A DNA stretch of 64,000 nt, taken from the NCBI RefSeq assembly GCF_013403955.1, contig NZ_JABFDG010000001.1:744001-808000 (forward strand). Direction: 5' to 3'. This stretch comes from Winogradskyella vidalii. GTDB lineage: Bacteria; Bacteroidota; Bacteroidia; Flavobacteriales; Flavobacteriaceae. The position numbers and the translations under genes were made by a program. The notes beneath the pieces are model-generated. The model was not told where the DNA came from and searched no databases. It saw nothing but the letters and a program-made list of their open reading frames with translations. Positions 9,010 through 18,331 of the stretch are shown one piece after another (position 1 is the stretch's first letter; every line of letters begins with the position of its first letter).

Positions 9010-10485
9010 TTATAAAGGGTTTTGAGTCAATGCTGAATTTCTATCTAACTCTTGTTGTGGAATTGGTAATAGTATTTTAGCTTCTGTCATATTGTAATTA
9101 ACAGGACTATTATTTCTTAAGTCTATTTCAACTAAATTATTCATAGTTGATACAGCAACACCATATCTAACTAAATCATCCCAACGATGCCCTTCTTGGA
9201 ATAACTCTAATCGACGTTCTTTTAAAATGCTTGTTCTTAAAACACTTTGTGAACTTTTCTGTTCTGCAGTTAAGTCTGGTAAAGCGGCTCTGTTTCTAAT
9301 TCTGTTAACTTCTACTGCTGCGGGTTCTAATTGACCTAATTCGTTTAAAGCTTCTGCTTTTAATAAAACGAGATCACCATACCTTAGCAAATATTGACGA
9401 TTAGAGCTAGCCCAACCATCTGCCTGTTTCCATTTGTAACTAAAAGGAATGGCACTGCCTTGGCTATTTCCCCAAAATTCATCGACCCATTCCACTTCTT
9501 CAAAAAGTATAGAAGCATTTTTTCTAAGGTCATCACCTTGCTCGTCAAATGCATCTATAAGATTATGAGAAGGCGTCATAAATTTTCGCCATGCATCACC
9601 AGAAATTGAAGGCGGTAAAAGTAATTGAGGTCCAAAGTTTCCTTCTACGCCACCCAGGTATTGAACTTCTATAATAGATTCTGTATTGTTATAATGGTTA
9701 CCATCAAAAAGGTGATTAAAATCAATAAGCGTATAGTTTGCAGCACTGTTCTCAAGAGCATTTATTTGGTTTAATACGGCATCATAATTTGGACTTGGCT
9801 GTTGAGCATAAGCTTTTGCTGCGAGTGCATGGGCAGCACCAGATGTTGCTCTTGCTTTATTAACGCTTGCGTCATTTCCGTAAGTATCAGGTAGTAAGCT
9901 AGCTGCGGTTTCTAAGTCAGTAGTAATTTGTTGGTAAATATCTGTTACGCTAGATTTTGGAATGTTTACACTACTGGGATCTGTAGCTATAATAGTATTA
10001 GTGATTAAAGGCACACCTCCCCAAAGTTTAACCAATGTAAAATAATGGTAAGATCTAAGAAATAAGGCTTCACCTTTAATTTGTTGCTTTCGCTCTTCGG
10101 TTAATACAGGGTCTGAAATACCATCAATACGTTCGATAACTAAATTTGCTTTAGAAATAGCATTGTATAGGTTAGACCAATGTGTAAATAATCGTGAATG
10201 TGTCGGAGTGACTTCTAAATAATCATATTGGAACACTTCTGGATTATCACCACCTGCATAAGCATTGTCCGATCTTACATCTTGAAGTAAGACGTTGTCC
10301 CAAACATAATACTCAGCGGATTGGAATGACTCATAAGCTCCTACAAGTGCTGCTTCTATTTGACTTGCGGATTCATAAGCATTGCCACTTGTTTCTTCAG
10401 AAATAGGACTTAAATCTAAATAATCTTCACAAGAAAATATTGAGATTGAAAGTAATACTGCAATTAAAAATTTATTGTACTTCAT
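9010..10485 (-). CDS. SusD/RagB family lipoprotein
   Basis: A SusD-type substrate-capturing lid of the SusC transporter. The ATG at 10485 is preferred (MKYNKFLIAVLLSISIFSC, lipobox Cys19): it lies 19 nt after the SusC stop, whereas the upstream ATG at 10518 would overlap SusC and weaken the signal peptide. SusD hallmarks: LDLSPISEETSGNAY after the lipidated Cys, TPR-like helices with AEALFLRSYHYFTLVKLWGGVPLI near residue 150, and the C-terminal block LKERRLELFQEGHRWDDLVRYG plus LLPIPQQELDRNSALTQNP. Length (about 490 residues) is normal. Part of the minus-strand operon SusC-SusD-SusE-GH30-GH30-CBM. Confidence 0.93.
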   Translation of the reverse strand: MKYNKFLIAVLLSISIFSCEDYLDLSPISEETSGNAYESASQIEAALVGAYESFQSAEYYVWDNVLLQDVRSDNAYAGGDNPEVFQYDYLEVTPTHSRLFTHWSNLYNAISKANLVIERIDGISDPVLTEERKQQIKGEALFLRSYHYFTLVKLWGGVPLITNTIIATDPSSVNIPKSSVTDIYQQITTDLETAASLLPDTYGNDASVNKARATSGAAHALAAKAYAQQPSPNYDAVLNQINALENSAANYTLIDFNHLFDGNHYNNTESIIEVQYLGGVEGNFGPQLLLPPSISGDAWRKFMTPSHNLIDAFDEQGDDLRKNASILFEEVEWVDEFWGNSQGSAIPFSYKWKQADGWASSNRQYLLRYGDLVLLKAEALNELGQLEPAAVEVNRIRNRAALPDLTAEQKSSQSVLRTSILKERRLELFQEGHRWDDLVRYGVAVSTMNNLVEIDLRNNSPVNYNMTEAKILLPIPQQELDRNSALTQNPL

Positions 10486-10504
10486 AATAATTAAGACTAT
10501 ATTT

Positions 10505-13453
10505 TTAAAATGTAACACTCATACCAAATATGAGGTTTCTAGTTTGTGGGTATGTACCAAAATCAATACCTCTAACGGTATTGCTAGAACCATACGAATT
10601 CACTTCGGGATCATAACCAGAGTAATTGGTTATGGTAAACATATTTTCTCCAGTAACATAGAGTTTTAAGGCGTTTATATTCGCACTTTGAATGATAGAT
10701 TCTGGAAAATTATAACTCAGCGTAATCGCTTTAAATCTTAAGTAAGAAGCATCTTCTACAAAGCGTGTAGAAAGTCTTGAGTTGTCTGTGTTTCCAAAGC
10801 TAGATCGAGGAATATCTGTAATATCTCCAGGTTGTCTCCATCGGTTTAAAACTTCTATAGATTGGTTTTTAGGGTCAGACATACCTTCTAATTCAATCTT
10901 AGTGGCGTTAAGAATGTCGTTGCCTTGGGATCCTTGTAAGAATACAAATAAATCAAAACCCTTATAAGACACTGTATTGGTTACTGTATAAAAGAAATCA
11001 GGATTTGCATCACCAATAATCACACGATCATCTGCTTCAGGTGTAAAGGTTGATTCACCATTTTGATTAATGTAATAAGCATTTCCAGTTGTAGGATCGA
11101 CACCTCCAAAAATATAACCATAAAGTGTGCCTAATGGTAAGCCTTCTTTAACTAAAGTCGCTTCTCCTCGTCCTGCAATTCCTCCTTGAAATAATTCTTG
11201 TCCAACTAAATTGGTCACTTCATTTTCATTAAATGAAATATTAAATCCGGAAGACCATTTAAAGTTATCAGATATAATGTTTTTTGTGTTAAGTGTAAAC
11301 TCTAAACCTTTATTCTGAAGTTCTCCAATATTTTGAATTGCAGATTCAAAGCCAGTTGACGTTGGTAAAGGCGCATTTAAAAGTAAATCAGAAGTGTTTT
11401 TAATATAGGCATCGGCTGTAAAACCGATTCTATTGTCTAAGAATTGAATGTCTATACCGATATTGGTTTGTTCAGACTCTTCCCATTTTAAAGATAAGTT
11501 TTCAATGGATCCAGGATATGTTCCAGGTTGAGCGACACCTCCAATTGGATAATTTCCTCCACTGCCTACGGTGCCTAAATACGCATAGTTGCCTATTTGG
11601 TCATTTCCTACAATTCCCCAACCTGCTCTAATTTTTAAGTCATTAATGACATCTACATTTTTAAGGAAATTTTCGTTTGAAACTCGCCATCCAAGTGAAA
11701 AAGAAGGGAAATATCCCCAGCGTTCATCTGGTCCAAATGTACTAGAGCCATCTGCTCTAAAGTTTGCAGTTAATAAGTACTTGTCATCAAACGCATAATT
11801 AAGTCGACTTATAAAAGACGAATTTGCTTTTTCTGATTTGGTAGCTGATGCTCCAAATATCTCAGAACCACCATTAGGAGTTGTGACAGATTCACTTGCG
11901 AAATTTCGGGTTTCAATAGCGCTGTTTTCCCATAAGAATTTTTGATTAACAGATCCTAGAAGCACTTCAACATTGTGCTTTTTGATGTTTTTCTTGTAGT
12001 TAACGGTGTTTTCTACAATGTAATATTTGCTACTATTGGTATTGTTAATAGACTGTCCACCTAATGCTCTACCATAGCCTGTTTTAAACGGGTCTAAGAA
12101 ATAATCATAGATGCCATTACTGTTGTCTATACCGTAGTTGAATTTGTATGTAAAGCCGTTTAAGAATTTAGCTTGTAAATAAATATTACCTAAAAAGCGT
12201 TGGCTGTTGTATTCGCGATCACTACCATCTGTACTTGCTAATGGGTTTTCCCAGTTCTGAAATGGATTGCTAGTAAAGCTGCCATCATCATTGTAAATTC
12301 CTATAATAGAAGGTGTTGTTAAAGCGCCTAATAAAACACCTCCAGTATTTACATTGGCATTATCTGTTACATCTACATCGCTATATGTAGTATAGGCAAT
12401 TCGAGTCCCAATTTTTAACCAATCATTAATTTCTTGGTCTAAATTAATTTTAAAATTAGAACGATCTAACTCAGAACTTCTAATAGCGCCTTCTTGGCTT
12501 ACATAACCTGCAGAAACGTAATAGTTGGTTTTATTACTTCGTCCTGATAGTGAGAGTTGATAGTTTTGTGAGAAGCCACTTTGGAATACTTCATCTTGCC
12601 AATCGGTTCGTTCTGTATAGCTGTCCCAATCTGTAGATAATCCCATTTCGGTCATAAGATCTCTGTACTGTTCACCATTTAAAACCGGTAAGGTTTTCCA
12701 TACTTCATTAAAACCTGTATAGGTATCTAAGGTTACTTTAGCGGTGTCAGTGGTACCTCGTTTTGTGGTAATTAAAACAACACCATTAGCTCCTTGGGCT
12801 CCGTAAATAGCAGTGGACGAGGCATCTTTTAATATTGAGATACTATCAATATCTGAAGGATTGATAGACCTTGTATCTGTTGTAGGCACGCCATCTACGA
12901 CATAAAGCGGCTCACTACCTGCGTTAATTGAGTTTGTACCTCTAATTCTTATACTAAAACCAGCAGAAGGCTTCCCAGAATTAGACGTTACTTGCACACC
13001 AGCAGATTGCCCTTGCAATAATGAGCCAACTTGCGTGTTTGGTCTAGACTCAAAAGATTCGGAATCTACAATTGAAACGGACCCTGTAATATCTTTTTTT
13101 ACTTGTGTTCCGTAACCCATTACAACGACCTCATTTAGCATTTGTAAATCTTCGTTAAGAACCACATTGATTTCATTTGATGTACCAACAGACTCTTCTA
13201 CGGTTGTCATTCCTATATAGGAGAAAACTATAACTGTAGTTTCGTTGAAATTCCCTGTTAATTCGTAGAAACCATCAAAATTGGTAGATGTTCCTGTGGT
13301 GGTATTTTTAATAATTACAGAAACTCCTGGAATTGGAAACCCGTTAGAATCTGTAACATTACCACTAATTGTTTTTTCTTGAGCATACGCGGTTGACATA
13401 ACCAACATTGCTAATAAAACGACTATCTTTTGTATGTTTTTAATACTACTCAT
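10505..13453 (-). CDS. SusC/RagA family TonB-linked outer membrane transporter
   Basis: A 982-residue TonB-dependent importer of oligosaccharides. Order: signal peptide (ends STAYAQ), carboxypeptidase-regulatory-like domain (about 26-105, GNVTDSNGFPIPGVSVIIKN), TonB box region, plug domain (about 115-225, with SusC signature blocks MGYGTQVKKDITGSVS, SIRIRGTNSI, PLYVVDGVP, SILKDASSTAIYGAQGANGVVLITTK), then the 22-strand barrel ending in aromatic residues (MSVTF). First gene of the operon, 287 nt from the divergently unrelated regulator end. A 7-bp inverted repeat upstream may be an operator. Substrate is inferred from the neighbouring GH30 enzymes. Confidence 0.95.
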   Translation of the reverse strand: MSSIKNIQKIVVLLAMLVMSTAYAQEKTISGNVTDSNGFPIPGVSVIIKNTTTGTSTNFDGFYELTGNFNETTVIVFSYIGMTTVEESVGTSNEINVVLNEDLQMLNEVVVMGYGTQVKKDITGSVSIVDSESFESRPNTQVGSLLQGQSAGVQVTSNSGKPSAGFSIRIRGTNSINAGSEPLYVVDGVPTTDTRSINPSDIDSISILKDASSTAIYGAQGANGVVLITTKRGTTDTAKVTLDTYTGFNEVWKTLPVLNGEQYRDLMTEMGLSTDWDSYTERTDWQDEVFQSGFSQNYQLSLSGRSNKTNYYVSAGYVSQEGAIRSSELDRSNFKINLDQEINDWLKIGTRIAYTTYSDVDVTDNANVNTGGVLLGALTTPSIIGIYNDDGSFTSNPFQNWENPLASTDGSDREYNSQRFLGNIYLQAKFLNGFTYKFNYGIDNSNGIYDYFLDPFKTGYGRALGGQSINNTNSSKYYIVENTVNYKKNIKKHNVEVLLGSVNQKFLWENSAIETRNFASESVTTPNGGSEIFGASATKSEKANSSFISRLNYAFDDKYLLTANFRADGSSTFGPDERWGYFPSFSLGWRVSNENFLKNVDVINDLKIRAGWGIVGNDQIGNYAYLGTVGSGGNYPIGGVAQPGTYPGSIENLSLKWEESEQTNIGIDIQFLDNRIGFTADAYIKNTSDLLLNAPLPTSTGFESAIQNIGELQNKGLEFTLNTKNIISDNFKWSSGFNISFNENEVTNLVGQELFQGGIAGRGEATLVKEGLPLGTLYGYIFGGVDPTTGNAYYINQNGESTFTPEADDRVIIGDANPDFFYTVTNTVSYKGFDLFVFLQGSQGNDILNATKIELEGMSDPKNQSIEVLNRWRQPGDITDIPRSSFGNTDNSRLSTRFVEDASYLRFKAITLSYNFPESIIQSANINALKLYVTGENMFTITNYSGYDPEVNSYGSSNTVRGIDFGTYPQTRNLIFGMSVTF

Positions 13454-13502
13454 TGTTTATAAATTATGGCTCATTTGTCTTAATTTCATTTAGAAATATC
13501 TT

Positions 13503-13530
13503 AACACATATTTAATGTTGTTAATGTGTT
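13503..13530 (-). promoter_or_regulatory. Inverted repeat upstream of SusC, candidate operator
   Basis: AACACAT (13503-13509) and ATGTGTT (13524-13530) form a perfect 7-bp inverted repeat with a 14-nt spacer, about 50-77 nt before the SusC start. The spacing of about two helical turns would suit a dimeric regulator such as the SusR-like protein next door. No clean TAnnTTTG element was found in this intergenic region, so the promoter itself is not placed. Confidence 0.3.
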
Positions 13531-13740
13531 TTGTACAAAATAATTACTTATTAAAGTAGAAAACAATGAGACGTAGTTAAAAAGTAGATTTTAAAAGCTT
13601 GTTTTTTAATGTAAACATTTGACTTTTAATGCTTTGTGATTTTTCTTGGTTAGAAAAAAGGTAGATATATATTTGAAAAAAGTAGCAAATTAAATGTGAA
13701 TTTGGTAAAATAATTAAGTAAAATTGGTGTTTTTGTAATT

Positions 13741-15375
13741 TTAACCTAGGTTTTTTACCATCTCTTCAAAGGTGTTTCGGTCTCCAATAGCATTATTTCT
13801 GACCTTAACTCTGTAATTATAAATTGTATTTACAGAATATCTTAAGATTTTAGAGATTCTTGAGCTACTTGTTATTCCGAGTCTAATCAAGGCTAGAATG
13901 CGGAGCTCTGTATTTAATGCCTCGCTTTTTTTTGGAGTCAGTTGTCCTTCTTTAGCTAGCAATGTATTTACATCCTCAATAAAATTTGGATGAATATGAA
14001 GAAATGATTCATCAAAGTTTTTGTAAAAAAGTTTTATTTCGTCAGCGACCACCTGCTTTGTTTTTGTAAGCTCTAAAAGGTCTTTTGTTTTATTGGTAAC
14101 AATATATTTTCTTACCAGTTTTCTATAAATGTCCAGTTTCCCTATGTATTCGGAATAGAGGCTTAAAAAAGTGCCAACATAATATTCTTTTACTTTATCA
14201 GATTCAGAAAGTTCTGAGTATAATTGTTTTAATTCATCGTTAGAATTATTTAATTTTAAATTGAAATCTTTTAGTTTTTCATTGGCAATTTTTAATTTGT
14301 TTTTAGCTTCGGAGACTTTCTTAACTTGTTTAAAAACTAAATAAATAGCAAGCGATAAAAATGCAGCAAGAATACTTATAAATATTAGAAAGCTCTTAAG
14401 TTTTGCCTTTTGTTTGGCGTTTCGTTCATCATAGGCTTTGGTAATCATTGGTAGATTATTGGCAATGTTTACAAAACGCAATTGTGAGTTGTAAAAGTTA
14501 GCGTCATCAAAAGAAAAATTAATGTAACGATGTGCTCGGTCAATATCACCTTCTTGAAACATAATACTTGCCATAACACCCATAGATGCACTGTCTTTTA
14601 CAGAAGCTTCAATATCTGACATCGCAGATAAGATGAGGTATTCTTTTTGTAGTGTTCTATTGTTTTTTAGTTCATAGAGAAGTGATCTTTCGAAGGTGAT
14701 TAATGAAAAATTTCGAGATCCCATTTGAATACCTTCTAAGCGTTGTGAATTAATTTTTAGAGCTTCATCAAGTTGTCGTTGATCTCTAAGTTGCTTTTCT
14801 TGCAAACGTAAGGCGGCTTCCGAATTTGGCGATAGCCTAGGGTAAAGAGAGTCTTGGTAAGCTGTGTATAATTTTGAATATTGAGCTTTACTTCGTTTAA
14901 CACTTGTATTGTAAGCTAGTCCGGAGTAACCTTCTGCACAGGCGATATAATAACTGGTTACTAAAGATTCTGGTAGAGAATCTCGTTTAATTTCATTTAG
15001 AGCATCTATTGATTCTTTGTAGCGTCCGGAGTCTGCAAGTAAAAGGCTTAAAGCTATTTTTGAATTATTAATAAAGACATCATTATTTAACTGCTCTGCG
15101 ATTTCTATATTTTTCTCAAGATATTCTAATGCTTTATCAAAATTGTAAAATTCATATTCTTGAATAATTTTATTTAAAATGAGGTGTTTTTCTTTTAGTG
15201 AAGAGGTGCTAAAAGCCTGCTCTCTAAGTTTTTCTATGCGCTCTTTTTTTTGTTGGTCATAAGTCGCTCTCTTGTGCATTTTAGATTCAAGCACAGAGGT
15301 TAAAGAATCTAAACGTTGCTCTGCAGAGGTGTTTTGAAAACAAAATAAGACGATTATTATATATAAATATTTCAA
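13741..15375 (-). CDS. SusR-like membrane-spanning regulator (DUF6377 type)
   Basis: A 544-residue regulator with signal peptide (ends NTSA), a periplasmic TPR-like helical domain (about 20-320), one transmembrane segment (about 328-350, FLIFISILAAFLSLAIYLVF), a coiled coil (355-405) and a C-terminal cytoplasmic region with a LuxR-like helix-turn-helix (LIRLGITSSSRISKILRYS, then VNTIYNYRVKVRNNA). This is the design of Bacteroides SusR, which senses an oligosaccharide in the periplasm and activates its sus operon. It is on the same strand just upstream of SusC (287 nt apart). The start is a TTG at 15375 (codon pattern TTG AAA TAT), chosen because the signal peptide begins there and no ATG fits. 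Confidence 0.82.
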   Translation of the reverse strand: MKYLYIIIVLFCFQNTSAEQRLDSLTSVLESKMHKRATYDQQKKERIEKLREQAFSTSSLKEKHLILNKIIQEYEFYNFDKALEYLEKNIEIAEQLNNDVFINNSKIALSLLLADSGRYKESIDALNEIKRDSLPESLVTSYYIACAEGYSGLAYNTSVKRSKAQYSKLYTAYQDSLYPRLSPNSEAALRLQEKQLRDQRQLDEALKINSQRLEGIQMGSRNFSLITFERSLLYELKNNRTLQKEYLILSAMSDIEASVKDSASMGVMASIMFQEGDIDRAHRYINFSFDDANFYNSQLRFVNIANNLPMITKAYDERNAKQKAKLKSFLIFISILAAFLSLAIYLVFKQVKKVSEAKNKLKIANEKLKDFNLKLNNSNDELKQLYSELSESDKVKEYYVGTFLSLYSEYIGKLDIYRKLVRKYIVTNKTKDLLELTKTKQVVADEIKLFYKNFDESFLHIHPNFIEDVNTLLAKEGQLTPKKSEALNTELRILALIRLGITSSSRISKILRYSVNTIYNYRVKVRNNAIGDRNTFEEMVKNLG

Positions 15376-15838
15376 TATTACAGAAAGTTAGGATTAATTT
15401 AATGCCACTGAAGTTCGAAAATATTATTATAAAATTACATAACTTATCTTTTTTAGAATCACTCACTCAATTTTAATTCAACAAAAATTTATTTTATAAT
15501 ATTATTTAGCACCTAAACCGTTTTAACTGATTCCAATCAATCTTTACTTCAAATGAGCTAATTGGTTTGTATTTAGAAATTTATTTTAAGTAAAATTTAA
15601 AACTAGAAATTAATAAATTCAGTGGTGAAATTCTATTCATTTAAAAATATCTGATTTTAATTTTACACAGAATTGATAATGCCGCTAAGAAACTTATGAT
15701 TTGGAGTGTTCATCTGAGTTCAGATAAATTTATAAATTACGAGTAATAAATTGATTTTTCAGGTGGTAATTGTTATTCCGTATGATATGTGCTTAGTGTA
15801 GTTTCTAGAAATGATTAATAATTTAAAACCGAGAAATT
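15376..15838. other. Intergenic region between SusR-like gene and hibernation factor, no gene seen
   Basis: 463 nt of very AT-rich DNA between divergent genes. It must hold promoters for both sides, but no TAnnTTTG element with good spacing stands out. An A-rich GAGAAATT precedes the ATG at 15839, similar to the TAGAAATT before the SYLF gene at 18332. No RNA gene or repeat was recognised. Confidence 0.5.
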
Positions 15839-17005
15839 ATGACTTTAATATCAAAACAAAAAATAGAAGATTTATATCATATTAACAGTGAATATTGTGT
15901 TTCAATATTTGTACCCACGCATAGAGCAGGCGAAAAAGTACTGCAGCAAGAAGATGCATTAGCGTTAAAAAATGAGCTTAAAAAAGTAAAACAAAAATTA
16001 TCTAATAAAGGCATGCAAGAGAAGGCAATTAATAAGTTGTTACGTCCGGCACAAGAACTCGTTGATAACAGTCCGTTTTGGCGTGAACAATCAGATGGTT
16101 TAGCCATTTTTATCACCGAAGATTTTTTTGAAAAACATACACTTCCTGTGTATTTTGAAGCCTTTAATTATGTATCAACATCATTCTACTTAAAACCTTT
16201 GATGCCTATGTTTGTTGATGATGGTGATTTTTATCTAATGACCCTAGATTTAGGTAATGTTAATTTGTATGATTGTACTGCACACAGCTATACTGAAATT
16301 TTAATACAAGACTTAATACCAGAACAAAAACAAGATCGCGTAGGCTATGATTACGAAGAAAAAAATCTACAATTTAGAACACAACAAGCGGGTAGTGGTC
16401 AAGCAGTATTTCACGGCCACGAAGCCGCAACTGGAAAACGAAAAAATGAGATTAAAAAATATTTTAGAGCTATAAATGATGGCTTATTAAATATTTTTAA
16501 GGGCGAAAAGAAACCATTACTTATTGCTTCTCAAGACTATCTATATGGTATTTATAATACTGTAAATAGTTACCCTTATTTAGTTGACACTAATATTAAA
16601 GTTAATCTAGATGCTGCTAATCTTTACGAGATTCATGAAGTCGCTTGGGATAAAATGGCACCTATATTTGATCAAAAGCGAAAAACAAAAATAGAACGTT
16701 TTAACACTGAGCAAGGCACTGGAACAACAGCTGTTGGAATAAATAAGGTTTTAAAAGCGGCCATACACGGAAAAATTGACACCTTATTTTGTGAAAATAA
16801 AGCAGATGTTTTAGGTAACTATAAAAATGAAAATGAACGTATAGCCGTCACTGAAAGTGAAAAAAGTGAAGAAGATAAAAACACTATTTCGTTAATGAAT
16901 TTAGCAGCGATAAAAACACTCTTAAAAGGTGGTGATGTTTTCTTATTAGAAAAAGAAGATATGCCAGATTCAAATGCAAAAGTTAATGCCTTGTGCAGGT
17001 ATTAA
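15839..17005 (+). CDS. Balon-like ribosome hibernation factor (baeRF family)
   Basis: A 388-residue cytoplasmic protein of the bacterial archaeo-eukaryotic release-factor-like (baeRF) superfamily. Segments seen: N-terminal VSIFVPTHRAGEKVLQQEDA, the central GLAIFITEDF block, SFYLKPLMPMF, then an eRF1-like middle domain opening QAGSGQAVFHGHEA and followed by a basic helix (KRKNEIKKYFRAIN), and a C-terminal alpha/beta domain. The GSGQ at residues 185-188 sits where eRF1 carries GGQ, so peptide release activity is unlikely. The family member Balon occupies the ribosomal A site during cold shock and stationary phase; a comparable protective role is inferred. Monocistronic, next to other stress-type genes. 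ATG preceded by an A-rich leader. Confidence 0.78.
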   Translation: MTLISKQKIEDLYHINSEYCVSIFVPTHRAGEKVLQQEDALALKNELKKVKQKLSNKGMQEKAINKLLRPAQELVDNSPFWREQSDGLAIFITEDFFEKHTLPVYFEAFNYVSTSFYLKPLMPMFVDDGDFYLMTLDLGNVNLYDCTAHSYTEILIQDLIPEQKQDRVGYDYEEKNLQFRTQQAGSGQAVFHGHEAATGKRKNEIKKYFRAINDGLLNIFKGEKKPLLIASQDYLYGIYNTVNSYPYLVDTNIKVNLDAANLYEIHEVAWDKMAPIFDQKRKTKIERFNTEQGTGTTAVGINKVLKAAIHGKIDTLFCENKADVLGNYKNENERIAVTESEKSEEDKNTISLMNLAAIKTLLKGGDVFLLEKEDMPDSNAKVNALCRY

Positions 17006-17015
17006 AAATATAAAT

Positions 17016-18092
17016 TTACTGAAGCATATCTGTGGTTGCAACGGTTCTAAATCCGGTATGATCGGAGCCAGAATCCGTGCTCACAGCCATTTTTGCTGAT
17101 ATCCTAAAACTAGCACAATAGGACGCATTACAAAGAAATGACCCACTCTTTATGATGCGTTCTTGTATGTAAGGATTATTGGGGTTGTAAGCTTTGCTTG
17201 CCCCTTGAGGGTTAACTTGAGTTTTTTTAGGGTCTAAAGATTTATAATAATTGACATTAAAGAAGTCGCTCGTCATTTCCCATACATTTCCGGCCATGTC
17301 GTACAGTCCTATAGAATTCGGTTCATAAGACTTAACAGGTGCGATGTATTTAAAACCATCAATAGGTTTGTTAACAGTAGGAAAAACCCCTTGCCAAGTG
17401 TTTGCTTTTTCGTTTAAAACATCCGCATTGTTTCCCCAAGTAAAAATAGTATTATCGTTTTCGCCAAGAGCAGCAGCTTCCCATTCTGCTTCCGTAGGTA
17501 ACCTTCTATTAGCCCACTCACAATAAGCTAATGCATCTTCATAAGCGACATGAACCACAGGAAAATCATCTTGGCCTTCTATAGAAGAGTCAGGACCTTG
17601 TGGTTGTTTCCAATTGGCGCCAGTTTGCCATGTCCACCATTGGCCATAATTTTGCATGTTAGCGATTGCATTGACATTTTTATTAAAGGTTAAACTACCT
17701 GGTCTCAAAATAGAGTCGTGCGGTTTGGGTGTGCCGGGTGGTAGCGTAGCTTTCATTTCTTCCCAATCAATTGGTTGTTCTGCAATAGTAATATAACCTG
17801 TAGCGTCTGTAAAAGCTTTAAATTGCTTGTTGGTTACTTCGGTAATATCTATAAAAAAACCATCTACAGTGACTTTATGTGCGGGTTTTTCACGTTCCAT
17901 TGCATAAGGGTCATCAGCTTTAGCACCTTGTAAAAATGTTTTACGAGGTACCCAAACCATACCTTCAGGTGTTTCAATTTGTATGGTTGAGGTTGTTTTT
18001 TCGGTAGCAGTTTTATCAACGTCTTTACAGCTTGTTAAGCTAAGAGAAAAACAAGCGATATATAATAAGGATGATTTATAATTGAAGGTCAT
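17016..18092 (-). CDS. Formylglycine-generating enzyme family lipoprotein
   Basis: A 358-residue FGE-sulfatase-domain protein with a lipobox (SLTSC, Cys22), so it is anchored outside the cytoplasm. The SUMF1-type fold is covered from EGMVWVPRKTFLQGA (about 45) to the end, with DGFFIDITEVTNKQFKAF, RRLPTEAEWEAAALG and GLYDMAGNVWEM. The catalytic cysteine pair is conserved: Cys321 and Cys326 in SFLCNASYCASFR, the same 5-residue spacing as Cys336/Cys341 of human FGE. Active, copper-dependent oxidation of sulfatase cysteines to formylglycine is therefore likely. No sulfatase lies in the window. Convergent with the hibernation factor gene, only 10 nt between stops. Confidence 0.85.
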   Translation of the reverse strand: MTFNYKSSLLYIACFSLSLTSCKDVDKTATEKTTSTIQIETPEGMVWVPRKTFLQGAKADDPYAMEREKPAHKVTVDGFFIDITEVTNKQFKAFTDATGYITIAEQPIDWEEMKATLPPGTPKPHDSILRPGSLTFNKNVNAIANMQNYGQWWTWQTGANWKQPQGPDSSIEGQDDFPVVHVAYEDALAYCEWANRRLPTEAEWEAAALGENDNTIFTWGNNADVLNEKANTWQGVFPTVNKPIDGFKYIAPVKSYEPNSIGLYDMAGNVWEMTSDFFNVNYYKSLDPKKTQVNPQGASKAYNPNNPYIQERIIKSGSFLCNASYCASFRISAKMAVSTDSGSDHTGFRTVATTDMLQ

Positions 18093-18331
18093 TAATTTTT
18101 TGTGGAAAGATATTAAATAATAATTACAGTTAAATAAGATTTGAATGCTGTAGGTATTTAAGTGTTTTTTTGATACTGAAAATCTGATAGTTAATTAAAA
18201 GCATTAAGAATTAATTTAATTGCATCAACTACAAGGAGTTAATAATCATAGATTTACAGTGTGAGAGTTTAAGCATAGTCTTTTAAAACTTTCAGTAAAT
18301 AATAAATGTATAATCAATAAAATTAGAAATT

